Shown here: positions 45,870 through 57,326 of the stretch, in pieces
Position numbering within the stretch: the first letter of the stretch is position 1
Layout: each line of letters begins with the position of its first letter
Assembly: GCF_010015445.1 (NCBI RefSeq)
Contig: NC_053134.1
Span: 7,043,636 to 7,107,635 of the forward strand
Source of the DNA: Perca fluviatilis
Taxonomy: Eukaryota; Chordata; Actinopteri; Perciformes; Percidae
Length of the DNA: 64,000 nucleotides
Direction: 5' to 3'
Notes under the pieces: model-generated
Databases searched by the model: none
What the model saw: only the letters and a program-made list of their open reading frames with translations
What the model was told of the DNA's origin: nothing
Made by a program: the position numbers and the translations under genes

Positions 45870-48800
45870 ATGAGTTCATTTGCAGGTCGAATGAAGGAGT
45901 ATCCCACCCTTTCTCTGGACCGGTTCGACCGGGAGAACTTACATTCCCGGGCATATTTCCTCTCCCACTGTCACAAAGGTGAGCATGACATGTAACGTCA
46001 TGTCAAAGATCCTAGTCTATACTAAACCGTCTCTGGTTATGTCTATGAAAGTGAGTCATAGACATGTTATGTCTATAAGGTGAGCTTGGTAGCTAGCTAG
46101 CAAGCACCATCAACATTGGTATGTTAGACTTGAATTGGCAACAGTACAATTGATAACATTTAGCATTAGACCTGTAAAAACATATTACAAGTGTCTCTGT
46201 TGTTTATCTGTTTTATCTTAACAGATCACATGAAAGGACTAAAAGGACCAATACTGAAGAGAAAACTGCAGTTCAGGTGAAGACGGTTACTTGAAATATT
46301 GAGAGGGATCTTTTTGGCACCGGCTTCTATGCTTTTACTCAAGTTCTCCGGCATAATTAATCAGGCCAGCAAAATGATTGGTTGACCCCAAACTTCCCTA
46401 ACTACACTGTACACTCGTCTGATCAAGCAAGGATGGTGATGCAATTATATTCCCTCCTCTGTACAGTAAAATAGATCTGTAACTTGTTCAAGTCTATCCT
46501 GAATTGCTCTCCCCAACAAAGATTCCAATAAGCGACTACCATCTCCTAGAAAAATCTGTAATTTAATCAGAGAGCTATAAACAGGGGCTCTAAAAACCGG
46601 AACAATTAAAGACCACAGATCTTACTAGTTGCAGATAAATATAATAAGAATGTTAAAGGTTTCCATAAGAGACCAAGTGTGTTTTGGTGTATGCTTATTG
46701 CACAGAGTTGTGTGCTGTCATAGAGACTGTGGTATCCTGAATCAAGGAAACTCTGACGCACAGATGGTTTAGCTTAAGCGGTAAATATAAGATAGTTAGG
46801 GTCACAGCGGCCTCGATCAAAGTACATTGAGTAATAATAACAAGTGAAACAGGAGCAGAATGTACCGCTTCACGTGAGAGCAAATGAGGACGAGACATAA
46901 TACAGTGGCCCCCACCCTGGTGTGTGTTGTGTGAAGATAACCGTCCCGGTGCGGGACAAGAAGACAATGCCCAAGAGAGAGTTTAGGGAAAGGATAGAAC
47001 GGGGCTCACAAGGTCTGACAGTCTAGAGATACGTGGACCGGCGTTTTGTCTGTTGCTAGGGAAACTTAGTCTCTGCATGCTTTGTGATCCCACAGATCTG
47101 TGTATTGAAACTCCGATGCTTGACTGATTAAGCTAATGTATTTGACTTTATCTTATCGTCTTATTTGGATCTTGCTTAGATCAATGTAATTCCAATTTAA
47201 CAAATGCAAGGGGATATATAGGTATTTTATTTGGAGTCACATTGTCCCAAAAGGGGGGACACAAAACAAAAACTTAGGGAAAAACTAAACTGAGGACACA
47301 ACACTTGTAATTTGTTGTATTACTGTATTCTCTTTTGGTTCCAGTCGTACAGTCAGGCTTTACTGCTCCTTCGTGACCAAAGAACTTCTGCTGAGCAATC
47401 CCAAGTACGCTTTCTGGGAGGAATACATTGTAAGTCCCCTCTATTACTGCCGTTTTCACTGTGTATGCAGGTGATTATTAGGAGTATGATCTACTACTGA
47501 GTAACGCTGAATACCACAATCAAAGTCAACTTAGAGTAGATATATTATATATTATTTACACAAAACATTTGGATATTTGTACACTGTTAAATATCATGGC
47601 TTTACACTGTCATTTTTGGCTTTTACACAAAACCATCATATCTTAAGGTTGCTTTGCATTCTTGTATTTTGGTGGAATTGGCAGTTTTGTCTCTTCTTCT
47701 GTGGATTTCGATCAATTTTTCTTTTTCTCATGCTGAATCGTATGTTTTAGGTTCCTTTAGAGCTAGAGAGCCCAACTCAGATATCTCTGGTTGACGAGGC
47801 ATCTGGAGAGGTAAAAACTGAGGAGTGGTTTAATAGTCAGTCCAGTAAGACATGTAGATTTAGCTCATCAGTTATCATCATAATTGTATGTGCCCTTCTA
47901 ACTGATTTTATTTAACCATCTTGTCTGGTGTTTGTTTGACAGAAAGAAGAGATTGTGGTCACGTTGCTTCCTGCAGGCCACTGTCCCGGCTCTGTTATGC
48001 AAGTTAAACCATTCTGAAACTCTTCCTAATTTGTCTATGTGTTGTTTGTTTATAAATGTTGCAGTAACAGTATACAACATTTTCATCTATGTCCAATGCT
48101 TGATTTCCCCCCCCTCAGACCTCTGGTAGTTTTTTTTTTTTTATGATACAAAAAATTTAAAATCAACTCTCTGGGTGAAATGAAATATCAACAAGCTTGT
48201 TGATATTTCATTTCACCCAGAGAGTTGTTTGAATTATTTATTTATTTTTTGATTTAAGTTTATTAAAAATAAAAAAATAAAATACACAAAATAAATACAA
48301 AAGATAAATAAGAACATGTACATTTCAGTACATGCAAGAAAACCAACAAAACAAAATGCTAACAAAACGCAAACATCTTTCAAAATGATTGTGATTCAAA
48401 TATAAGGACTTCCATGTTCAAAAAGGAGTAGGAAGAAGTAAAAAAAAAAAAAAAACTACCCCCTTTTTCTAGTTTTCTACTTTAGTTATTCACAAACAAT
48501 TTAATTCTTCACTTATTTATACATGTATACTTACACATACATCCATATATACCTACTTATGGGCACATATCCACATACATACCCATATACACACATACAC
48601 CCCATACACATTATTTTTTTCTTTTTCTTTTCCATGTTTCATCTGTCAGTTATATCAAACCGAATAATAACCCATCCAAACTAGACATAATATACAACCC
48701 CAAGAACAATACATACAATGTGACAAGTTAATGGACTCCAATGGGTATTTAAAAAAAGCACTCCTCCAGAGACAGAGGGGAATAACACAATATATAGAAC

Positions 48801-51800
48801 AAATAAATGTGAAATGGTGTGTTTCTGTGTGCAGGTTCCTGTTTGAGGGTTCCCGTGGAAACGTTCTGTATACAGGAGACTTCAGGTTGGCTGCTGGTGA
48901 CGTCTCGAGAATAGAACATCTGCACTCTGGCAGCAGGTTGGTCCTGACGAACATCTCCACCGTTTTCTGTCCCATTGAGTCTCAGAAGTTGCGGAGGACC
49001 AGACAGGAAAAGTTTGATCATTTTCTTCAGCTAATTCAGGGATTATTTAGGCCTTCTCTGAAGCTGTTGAACAATGTGTTTTTGTCACCTAACCCTTCTT
49101 GTATCATGTTTCACATACAGAGTGAAGGATATTCAGAGTGTTTATCTGGACTCCACTTTCTATGACCCACGATTCTACCAGATTCCTACTCGGGTAAGTT
49201 TTTGGGATGGGAACAGAATTCAATGGCTGTGGAACATTGGAGTCTTTAGCGGTGAAGTCCAGTCCATCAGAGGAAACTAAAGAAATTATTCAACCAAAGA
49301 AAAAACAACACACTTTGTGCTTGGACTGGTAAGAAACCTCATGGAAAACATTGTAGGTCAGAGTGTTACACAAAGTAGAGCTGCAACGATCGATTAGTTG
49401 AGCTACAGAAATTTATATGGCAACAAATTTTCTATCAATTTGAGTCTTTTTTTTTTTTTTTTTTTAAAGAAAAGATGCCAAACTATTTTTGTTCCAGCTT
49501 CTCAAATGTGAATGTTTTAAGGTATAATTGGTCTACTGCAACTGTAAAATGAATATCTTTGGATTTTGGCTGCTGAGGAGCATTTTTCACAATTTTGTGA
49601 CCTTTTATAGATCAAACGATTAATTGATTATTTAAGAGTAATTGTTGTGATCATTGACAAAGAAAATAATCATTAGTGGGGCGCCTGGTTAGCGCACCTG
49701 GTTGAGTCCTTGTTGCGGTGGCCGTGGGTTCGGTTACTGAACCTTGTTGATAAAACCCATAAGAACACTAAAATGGTATTTTTTTGTGATTATAATGTGT
49801 TTAATGTTTTAGTGTATTTGTGTTTGAATTATTTTATTCATAGATGCTTTATGTGTTTTTCTATATACTGTATAATCCTGACCTTGATGATTATAGAATA
49901 TATAATTTTTTCGTGTGTGTTTGTGTGCAGGAGGTCTGTCTGAACGGTATCTCAGAGCTTGTTGGGAGCTGGATCAGTAAGAGTTCATATCATGTTGTGT
50001 GGCTCAACTGTAAAGCTGCGTATGGATATGAATATCTGTTTACCAACCTGGGAGAGGAGTTCAACACACAGGTAACACAAACACAAGTTTCTGTACACCT
50101 TGGGCGCCCCAGTAGCTCACCGGCTAGGGTGGTACCATTAAGGCTGAGGCCTAACCGCAGCGGCCAGGGTTCAAGTCCAGCCCTTGGCCGTTTGCTGCAG
50201 GTCTTTTTTTTTTTAAGTTCTGTACACATACTCTATAATGTTCTTTCATGCACAAAGCCATACTTATGTAAACATCTCCAGCTAAAGTACAATTTTTTAA
50301 TATTTTGAAATATTGACCTTTTTTTGTTGTTGTTTGATTGTACTCTCAGATTCATGTCAAAAATCTGGCGATGTTCAAGAAGATGCCGGAGATCCTGAAC
50401 TACGTGACGACTGACCGAAGGACACAGATCCATGCCTGTCGACACCCTAGGGTCCTACTTTATGTCTCTCACACACACATACACATATCCAAGGTTTCTC
50501 TCAGGTTATTCAGGGCAATAAGTGGGCCCTTATTAGCCACATGTCCTAAAATTTGGCAAATGCTTGTAGACAGTCTGAGACTGAGACTGCAGCCCCTCTC
50601 CTACCAGCAGTAGATTTTAGATTTGTTTCCAGAGAGATATTATAAAGTTTATATACTGACTTTTCTGTTGTAATCATTGCTGTTGCTGCTCTAGAAACAA
50701 TATTTTGTCATATTAAAAGTGTAAATAAATTATAATCCTGCTCTGAATGTATTCTTTGTTTTGCAGTGTAATAAAAAAAAACATATTAAGAGTGTAGATA
50801 AGGTAAAGTACTGGCCTGGGGGTATCGATAAGAGTAGTACTATCCATAAAATCCTATCAATATTTATCCTTAAAGAACAGTCATGGTATTTATTTTGTGC
50901 AGATCCCAAAAATATTGAGTTTCATTTATTTTTCCAAATTTGTAATCCTATAAGTTGTTAATCTTTTTGTTAGGCGACCATCATTTCTACTGCGTCATAG
51001 TTCTAAACTCAAGTGTCTTTGTACTTTGCCGATTCATTTATTGAGCCCTGCATTTTGTGTGCGTAGGATGAGGAGTTTTTCCAAGGCAGCCGGCTGCCGT
51101 GTGGCTGCACAGCCTCTGACGGGACTCCTCTTAGTATCATCAGCATCAAACCGTCCACCATGTGGTTCGGAGAGAGAATGAAGAAAACCAACGTTATAAT
51201 AAAGTAAAAGCAGGTTCAGATGTCTCAAGAGTTTGTGGAAATACTAACCTGAGTCAAGGTCTTTCAAATTTAAAATTCGGTTGGAATGACGTCTGATAGT
51301 TTGTGTTAAAAAGACACTGACCGAAGAATTCGTTATACATCACATTACATTTGGTTTATGCTGCTTAATATGCTTTGTTGTTTTGTTTTTCCAGAACAGG
51401 AGCCAGTTCCTTTAGAGCCTGCTTCAGTTTTCACTCCTCCTACTCAGAGGTAAAACATTTTTTAAATTTAAATAATTGAATATTATTATTAAACCAGAGT
51501 TATGTGACTGTGGTTAGATATGGACAGTGTATTAGTTACATACATGAGTCTAATAGAAGCTTGTTGTGTTTTCCACAGCTAATAATGTTGGTTTTCAATA
51601 CTGAGCGTTTTTAAGCACTCCTTTCCTCATTTACATACTTTTAGGCATTTGTAATCAAGTAGATTTCAATTGTCATGTCTTTGTTTAACCATACACACAC
51701 ATACACACACATATTGAGGCTCACATTGTTCCTCTCTGATTTCAGATTAAAAACTTCCTCTCCTACCTCCAACCAGTCAACATATACCCCAGTGTTATCC

Positions 51801-54800
51801 CTATTGGTCGGACCCTCACTGAAGTTACACAAATGTGAGTGAAGTTTTATTTACTTTGATTTTAACTTAACCTGCAGACCAAAATGTTCAGCAATGGATC
51901 TTGAAGTTTTTCATTTTCTTTACTATATATAATGTGAAGTCTAAAGCTGAAATGACTGGTCGATTGACATAAATGAATCTAATCAACTAGGTTGACACTT
52001 TTCAAGTAAAAAGATGCCAAACATTTTCTTGTTTCAGCTTTTCAGTGTTTTCTTTTCAGGATTTGCTTCTTTGTCTTCTGTGATAGTAAAGTGAATATCT
52101 TTTGGTGTGGACTGTTGGCTGGACAAAAAAATAAATAAAAAATGACTATTGCTAAAACTGTTAAAACAGCCTTAATAACGTTGACACTGTGTGTTTGAAC
52201 AGGCTGAAGCTGATGTGTAGAAACCAGTCTGATCAAGCAGCGTCTATATACAAACCTCTGGGAGTCCTCAAACGCGGCATAGTGGAGCAACCTACATACA
52301 GTGAGACATACACACACACACACATAACCACAACAGGTGCTCTGCACAATAACGCATCTGTAACTGGATCTGTAGCTGTGAGGCCTGTTTACAGGTCACT
52401 GTGTGGAATATGAAATATAAACTGTGTGCTTCAGGGAAACTAGTTGTTTCAACTATGTTTGGGAGGTCTTTCCAACAATCATTCATTCAGAATCAGAAAA
52501 GGATTTATTGCCAAGTAAGTAACCCTTACAAGGAATTTGGTATGTTGGTAAGTTAGTATGGTTTAGTGCATTCATTTTATGAATACAAAAAGCACTGTTT
52601 TCATCAGACGTGTATGAATGAAAGATGGATGAGTTAATCAAATTTATGAATGAATTCAAGAATTAGCTCAGACGCGGGCCCTCAGCCAGCAACAGGTTTC
52701 ATAAATTGATTGTGTACTAATAAAAAATAATTGACGGTGATCAAGCTAGCTCATTTGTCTACAACCCTCCTCGTGTACACATGCCGATACAGAGCTCTTA
52801 GTTAGACTTCTTTTAAAGAGAAGCACCACAAAGAAAACTAGGAGCATTCTCAGAGCTGGCCATGTTAGAAACACTCCCCCTAATATTTGAACTGACAGGC
52901 CAGGCGGCACAGCTAAAGATGCCTCTCCCAACAGAGCGCTGAGCCCAGCTCACCTGCTTCCCTCGATGCCTCTGAGGCAGGATCCGGCCCAATAAAATTG
53001 ACTTCTCGTTGGTAAATGAGGCTATTAATGCATGTCTAGATCCTGTGTGTGCATGTATGTGTATTTCGGGCATGCAAGGGTAATGGAGAAAAAAAATAAC
53101 AACAGAGTGAAATAATTGTATGTAGTTATTCTTCTAAAGTCATTACTTACTACGCAATCAGTGATTAGGCAAGATATATATGTTTATATTTTTTGCAATC
53201 AGAGCCCTAACTGTACAGTTGGTCCGTAGCAGTTGGCTGGTCGTCATTTGTTTATACGTTAACGTAGCTGCAGAATTGAAGGTTCGGCATTTACAGTTTT
53301 GGTCAGTTCTGGTATTTCTGTATGAATCACTTTGTTTCGAACTAACCCTAACCCTCTATATCGGGATTGTTCAGGTGCTGCCGGAAATTCAGCCAGATGT
53401 CCCTCTTTTTAGGTCAGTTGTTAGTCACCTTCGTCTTTCTTTGTGTTGGCGTTCTAAACTCTGGTGGATTTATGAGGACTGTGGTTAACTGCTCCTCAGA
53501 TCTCTGCAGGGTAAATTTAGACAGCTAGCTAGACTATCTGTCCAATCGGAGGTTTCTGTTGCACGACTAAAACAACCTTTGAACGAACGTGTTCCACCAA
53601 AACGAATTCCTTCCGGAGGCTATTTTGCACCGTAGCTAAGCGCTGCCCAAGATAATTGTGATTGGTTTAAAGAAATCCCAATAACCCAGAACACATTTTT
53701 CTCCCATCCCAGTATGCTGTGTGGGCTAGCCAGACCCTCCTCCACAGCGCTGTGGAGGAAGGTCTGGCTGTGCGAGACTAACTTAGAACTAACTTTGCCT
53801 GCTGCATCATGTTGTATTATCAGTATGACTATTTCTGACACATCTCAGTGTAACTGGTACGAAGAATTTGCATACATTAAAAGGGTAATTATGTTAGGTA
53901 TGATTTTAATAGGACACAATAAGCCTCTTCCAGGAATATTTCAGACTGTAGGTGTAAGTTATTCTTGTGCCACCCAATCATGTGCATCTCAATATTTCTG
54001 GCTAAGCGTTTGCATGTTCAGCAATAGGTTACAACCTACAAAACAACCATCACTTTATTTAAAAAAACATTTTCTGATTACATGTTGTAATAATACTGTA
54101 AATACCAGAGCTGTTGTTTGAGGGGTTTTTCTATTTTGATCTAAAGCAATAAAGTTTAGAAATATAACCACATTATTTATGGTATTCTATAACTTGTATT
54201 TACATAAAGAAAAACTATTGCTACAAACAGTATTAAAACTTTCCCCACCATATTTTCACTGATCCACAATTTCATAAGCCTGTGAATCAGTGTTTGCAAA
54301 CCTTTTAAAACCATATTCTATGTATTTTTTATTAGTTTTTTAAGTAATGTTTTTTTTTTATTATTATAACAGGGCAGAGCAGGGAATACCAAGAATACAT
54401 TGGTCATTGATGTCATAATATAGCCTTAAATCTGGTATTATTTTATGCCAAATACATACAAATAAAAGACAAATGGCAACGATAAAAAGTCAGGTAAGAA
54501 TGAATTCAGATTAGGAATATATTAAATATTTCACATGTTCGGAAGATGACATTCTAGGGGTAGACATTTGACGTTACATCAATGATCGATAGAAGCTTTG
54601 TACATTAAGAAACCACCATCATGTGTCTAATGAAAGTATGTAAGTTAGAATTTCTCTGTACAGATTCAGACAGCGATGACGGGCTGTTTGAGCAGCTGGA
54701 CCTGGCACCAGTGAGGAAGAAGATGGCGCTGAACCGAGACACAAAAAACGGTGCATAAATATTTCAAGTTCTTTTTGTAGCATTATGTCTCTTTTTTGGT

Positions 54801-55953
54801 CCCTGGTATTAGGGCTGGGCAGTATATCAATATTATATCCATATCGTGATATGAGACTACGTGTAGATATCGTCTTTGATTTTGGCTATGGTAATATTGT
54901 TAAATCGTAAGTGGTGTCTTTTCCTGGTTTTAAAGGCTGCATTACAGTAAGTGATGTACTTTTCTGAACTTCCCAGACTGTTCTAGCTGTTCTAACAATT
55001 GCCTTTAACCACTTAGTCATTATATCCACATTATTGATGATTTTTTTTTATCTCAAATCTAATTGGGAAAATATTTTGTTAAAGCACCAATTGTCAACCC
55101 GTGATATCTGATTTTTATCCATATCGCCCAGCCCTACCTGTTATGTATTGGTTATTAATTACAACATTTTCTTTTCGATCTGTAATTCTTAGTGAAAGCT
55201 CAGAGTCCTCAGAAGACAGCGGCCCCTGTGTCTGTGGAGGAGTCTTTCCCTCTGACGGTCGCAGACGCGCAGCCTGTCGCTCGCAACTATGTGGACTGCA
55301 CCGAGTCCAATGATGAAGAGGAAGATGAGGGGGGGGAGGAGGAGGAGAATGAGGGAAAGGAGGATACAAAACTGACTAAGGAGGAGGTGAACAGGACGAT
55401 AAAGGGAACTGAGAAAAAGGTGATTGAGGTCGAAGGAAGTGGCTCCTCTAATCCTCCGAAATGGGAGGACTTCTTCACTACGGAAACGCTGACTGACAGC
55501 CAGAACAGCCTCACCAGCCAATTACAGTCCTGCTGCTCTGTCCCGAGCTCCTCCCCCTCTAAAACGACTGGTTCACAGACCCCAGATCTGTTCAGCGATG
55601 AGGAGGAAACCCCCGATAACTTCAGTCTGACCCTGTCCGCCTCTCTGTCAAATCATTCCTCCCAGAACCAGGACTCGTATTTACCTGACACTCTGATCCT
55701 CCAAACAGAGCAGAGGGGGCGGGAACAAGGAGACTCTAGGACCAATACCGTTTCTCTGGAGAAGGAGAGCAACAGCCAAAACATCCAATCAGAGCTGGAA
55801 GAGCTCTCAGAGTCTCAGGCCTCGTCGGACTTTGATATTCCCTGCACGCCAGAGTCCAAAATACCACAAACTGATGAACTGTCGCAGTTGTACAGGAAGC
55901 TGGCGTCAGGAGACGAAGTTGTCATCAGAAAGGGAAGTCAGGGCTCCATGTGA
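45870..55953 (+). CDS. dclre1c: Artemis nuclease (DNA cross-link repair 1C)
   Basis: Fifteen coding exons: 45870-45978, 46225-46276, 47345-47429, 47751-47810, 47943-47998, 48835-48936, 49121-49193, 49931-50071, 50350-50451, 51067-51203, 51395-51449, 51746-51834, 52203-52300, 54664-54750 and 55193-55953. They join to 2007 nt, or 668 aa (human 692). Artemis is the DNA-PKcs-activated endonuclease that opens V(D)J hairpins and trims ends in non-homologous end joining. The metallo-beta-lactamase motif SHCHKDH gives H33, H35, D37 and H38. GHCPGSV gives H115, TGDF gives D136, VYLD gives D165 and SFHSSYS gives H319, exactly the human numbering, so the catalytic centre looks intact. The beta-CASP part includes [19 protein letters not shown] and [14 protein letters not shown]. 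The C-terminal third (last exon) is low-complexity and acidic (about residues 454-477) and ends with a conserved block starting [12 protein letters not shown]. The start at 45870 was chosen by homology; an in-frame upstream ATG (45804) would add 22 residues without support. Intron 5 is GC-AG. Confidence 0.96.
45979..47344 (+). other. dclre1c introns 1 and 2 (with exon 2 at 46225-46276 between them)
   Basis: Intron 1 splits the catalytic HxHxDH motif between HCHK and DH. Intron 2 (about 1.07 kb) has no recognised repeat or second gene. The short open frames inside it lack support. Confidence 0.7.
47999..48834 (+). other. dclre1c: dclre1c intron 5, GC-AG type
   Basis: The donor is AT|GCAAGT and the acceptor is TGTGTGCAG. 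The reading frame forces this junction: ...GHCPGSV, then AT|G and FLFEGSRG. No GT near the end of exon 5 would keep the frame. The intron carries a spacer-free palindrome at 48164-48227 and AT-rich, possibly retroelement-derived sequence at about 48236-48640 (with AGGAGTAGGAAGAAGTA and TACATACATACCC-like tracts). Confidence 0.85.
48164..48227. repeat. Perfect 64-bp palindrome without spacer
   Basis: The 32-bp arms (left arm begins CAACTCTCTGGGTGAAATGA) meet at AAGCTT with no loop, and every base pairs. It is located inside the GC-AG intron of dclre1c. Confidence 0.93.
49678..49740 (+). mobile_element. tRNA-derived SINE head fragment
   Basis: GGGGCGCCTGGTTAGCGCAC and GTGGGTTCGG resemble the A- and B-box regions of tRNA-derived SINEs seen again at 50101 and 58491. 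The fragment is too short and diverged to be a tRNA gene. It lies in dclre1c intron 7. Confidence 0.55.
50101..50214 (+). mobile_element. tRNA-derived SINE
   Basis: The head TGGGCGCCCCAGTAGCTCAC is A-box-like, followed by GGGTTCAAGTCC (B box), TTTGCTGCAGGTC and a poly-T tail. It lies in dclre1c intron 8. It is related to the minus-strand copy at 58305-58491. Confidence 0.7.
52301..54663 (+). other. dclre1c intron 13
   Basis: The longest dclre1c intron. It contains the third MULE-like MITE (53355-53780), a short telomere-like CCCTAACCCT stretch beside it (53345-53354) and AT-rich sequence. No second gene was seen. Confidence 0.7.
53355..53780 (-). mobile_element. MULE-like MITE, copy 3 (reverse)
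   Basis: Reverse complement of the family at 10746 and 22961. It shares GAGGGTCTGGCTAG, TGGGAGAAAAA and CTGTCCAATC, and the TAGTCTCGC end is at the right. The other end is eroded (CTCTATATCGGG) and no matching 9-bp duplication was found. The palindromic core CTCCTCCACAGCGCTGTGGAGGA-type segment lies at about 53738-53760. Confidence 0.72.
54811..55135. mobile_element. TIR element (GCTGGGCAATAT family), copy 2
   Basis: The left end AGGGCTGGGCAGTATATC and the right end CCATATCGCCCAGCCCT are inverted. The body has CCATATCGTGATATGAGAC. It fills most of dclre1c intron 14 (54751-55192), ending 57 bases before the last exon. Confidence 0.78.
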
Positions 55954-56365
55954 AGGAATGTTAAAGGACATTTTTGGTGGATTTTATCCACCTATATGCT
56001 GCAAGATTACTGGTTCATGTGTGTGATAAGCACATAACTTCATGAACTTCTATAATACCTTACATGCCTTAAAGTGAGACCATTCCTCTCCAGTCTCAGT
56101 CGAACCTCCAAACCACACAAACCTCAGTATGTAAAGTAACCCACACAACATTTATTCCAATGCACTTTAAGTTCCCCGGTGCCCTACATACATTAATGCA
56201 CCTGTGCACTGCACAGCTGACGCTCCATTTTTGTTGACAGTTTGTGGTTTGTTCTGTTAAACATTTCAAGGATCAAGTAGGTGACGTTTTTGTATCAAAT
56301 CAGAAATCTTTGTGTCCTGAACCAAATTAAAAATATTTCAAATAAACAGCATTTTAGTAAACCTT
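55954..56365 (+). other. dclre1c: dclre1c 3' UTR
   Basis: The sequence runs from the TGA at 55951-55953 to just beyond an AATAAA at 56341-56346. It contains no repeat. Confidence 0.65.
56341..56346 (+). terminator. dclre1c: dclre1c polyadenylation signal
   Basis: AATAAA, the first canonical hexamer downstream of the stop codon (about 390 bp). Confidence 0.65.
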
Positions 56366-56527
56366 GAAAGTTCAGATTGATTATTAGCTTGACTTTATAC
56401 CAATACTAAAAACCTTCAAATATTCAACCCTGAGACAAACGACACCCTATATTTGGGATAGATTCAGCCTATTTCAAAAGATGTTCATGAAAATTATTCA
56501 TTACAAACATAGGCTGCTATTTTTTTT

Positions 56528-56660
56528 GTTTATTTTTTTTAAGATAGTTTTTGGGGCTTTTCCACCTTTTTAATTTTTGACAGGACAGCTAGGTGAGAAA
56601 GGAGAGAGAAAGAGGGGGAAGACATGCAGGAAATTGTCACAGGTCGGATTCGAACCCTTC
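56528..56660 (-). mobile_element. Truncated tRNA-derived SINE (minus)
   Basis: Read on the minus strand: GGGTTCGAATCCGACCTGTG (B box), then TTTCCTGCATGTCTTCCCCC, TTTGACAGG-complement and AAGCCCCAAAAACTATCTTA. The 5' tRNA head is missing upstream of the B box. Confidence 0.6.
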
Positions 56661-56950
56661 TTGTTAATTTTTCACATATGACCTTCTTCCATTGTTCATT
56701 TATTTGAGTCTAGTTAAAATAATTATCAAACTTCATTTTATCCTGGAGTTAGTGTTACCTATTTGTCTTTCTATGAGATGTTTAAACAAAAATTTCACGA
56801 AAGGGTCTGAAAGTTGATTCGGGGGAAAAATAATTTTCTTTCCTACTCCTCTACCAATCTTTAAAAACATTTTTAAAGACCGCAAACTGTACCACATCAT
56901 GAAACAAGATTTTAATATCCAGTTTTTTTCTTACGATAACTCAAATTATG

Positions 56951-57326
56951 TTAAAGCTAAAGTGCGTAGTTTCTGTCGCCCCCATGAGGAATTCTAAGTA
57001 ATGACAACAAAACTGTCGGCGTCCACATGATACAAGCCTTCCGCGGACGCCCACCCCCTCCTCCACGCAGTTGCCAGTAGCCAAGGAGGACACGGAGGAT
57101 TAAAACAACATAATGGACTCTTCAGAAGAGGTCATTATCTTCACTCGAGCTTCTGCGCGCGAAAGTCACCGGACGCCACCATCTTCTGAACATAGTCATA
57201 CTGAGAAATCCAGAGAGAGTTGTGTGGAGCTGATGGTCTTAATTAGCTTTGTAGCAACTCATTTGGCAACAGCTTGAATGTAACGGACGTTCATTAATAT
57301 CAAAATGTTCCGCACTAACGCTTTAA
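56951..57326 (-). mobile_element. TIR repeat (GTCGCCCCCATGAGGAATT family), copy B
   Basis: Ends TTAAAGCTAAAGTGCGTAGT and, inverted, TTTAAAGCGTTAGTGCGGAA. The body is the reverse complement of the copy at 37820-38134 but about 60 bp longer, with extra GCGGACGCCCACCCCCTCC sequence. Confidence 0.72.

Noticed and set aside
50101..50175. Possible tRNA gene
   Set aside because: There are A- and B-box-like motifs, but no complete cloverleaf, and a non-tRNA body plus poly-T tail follow. This is a SINE.
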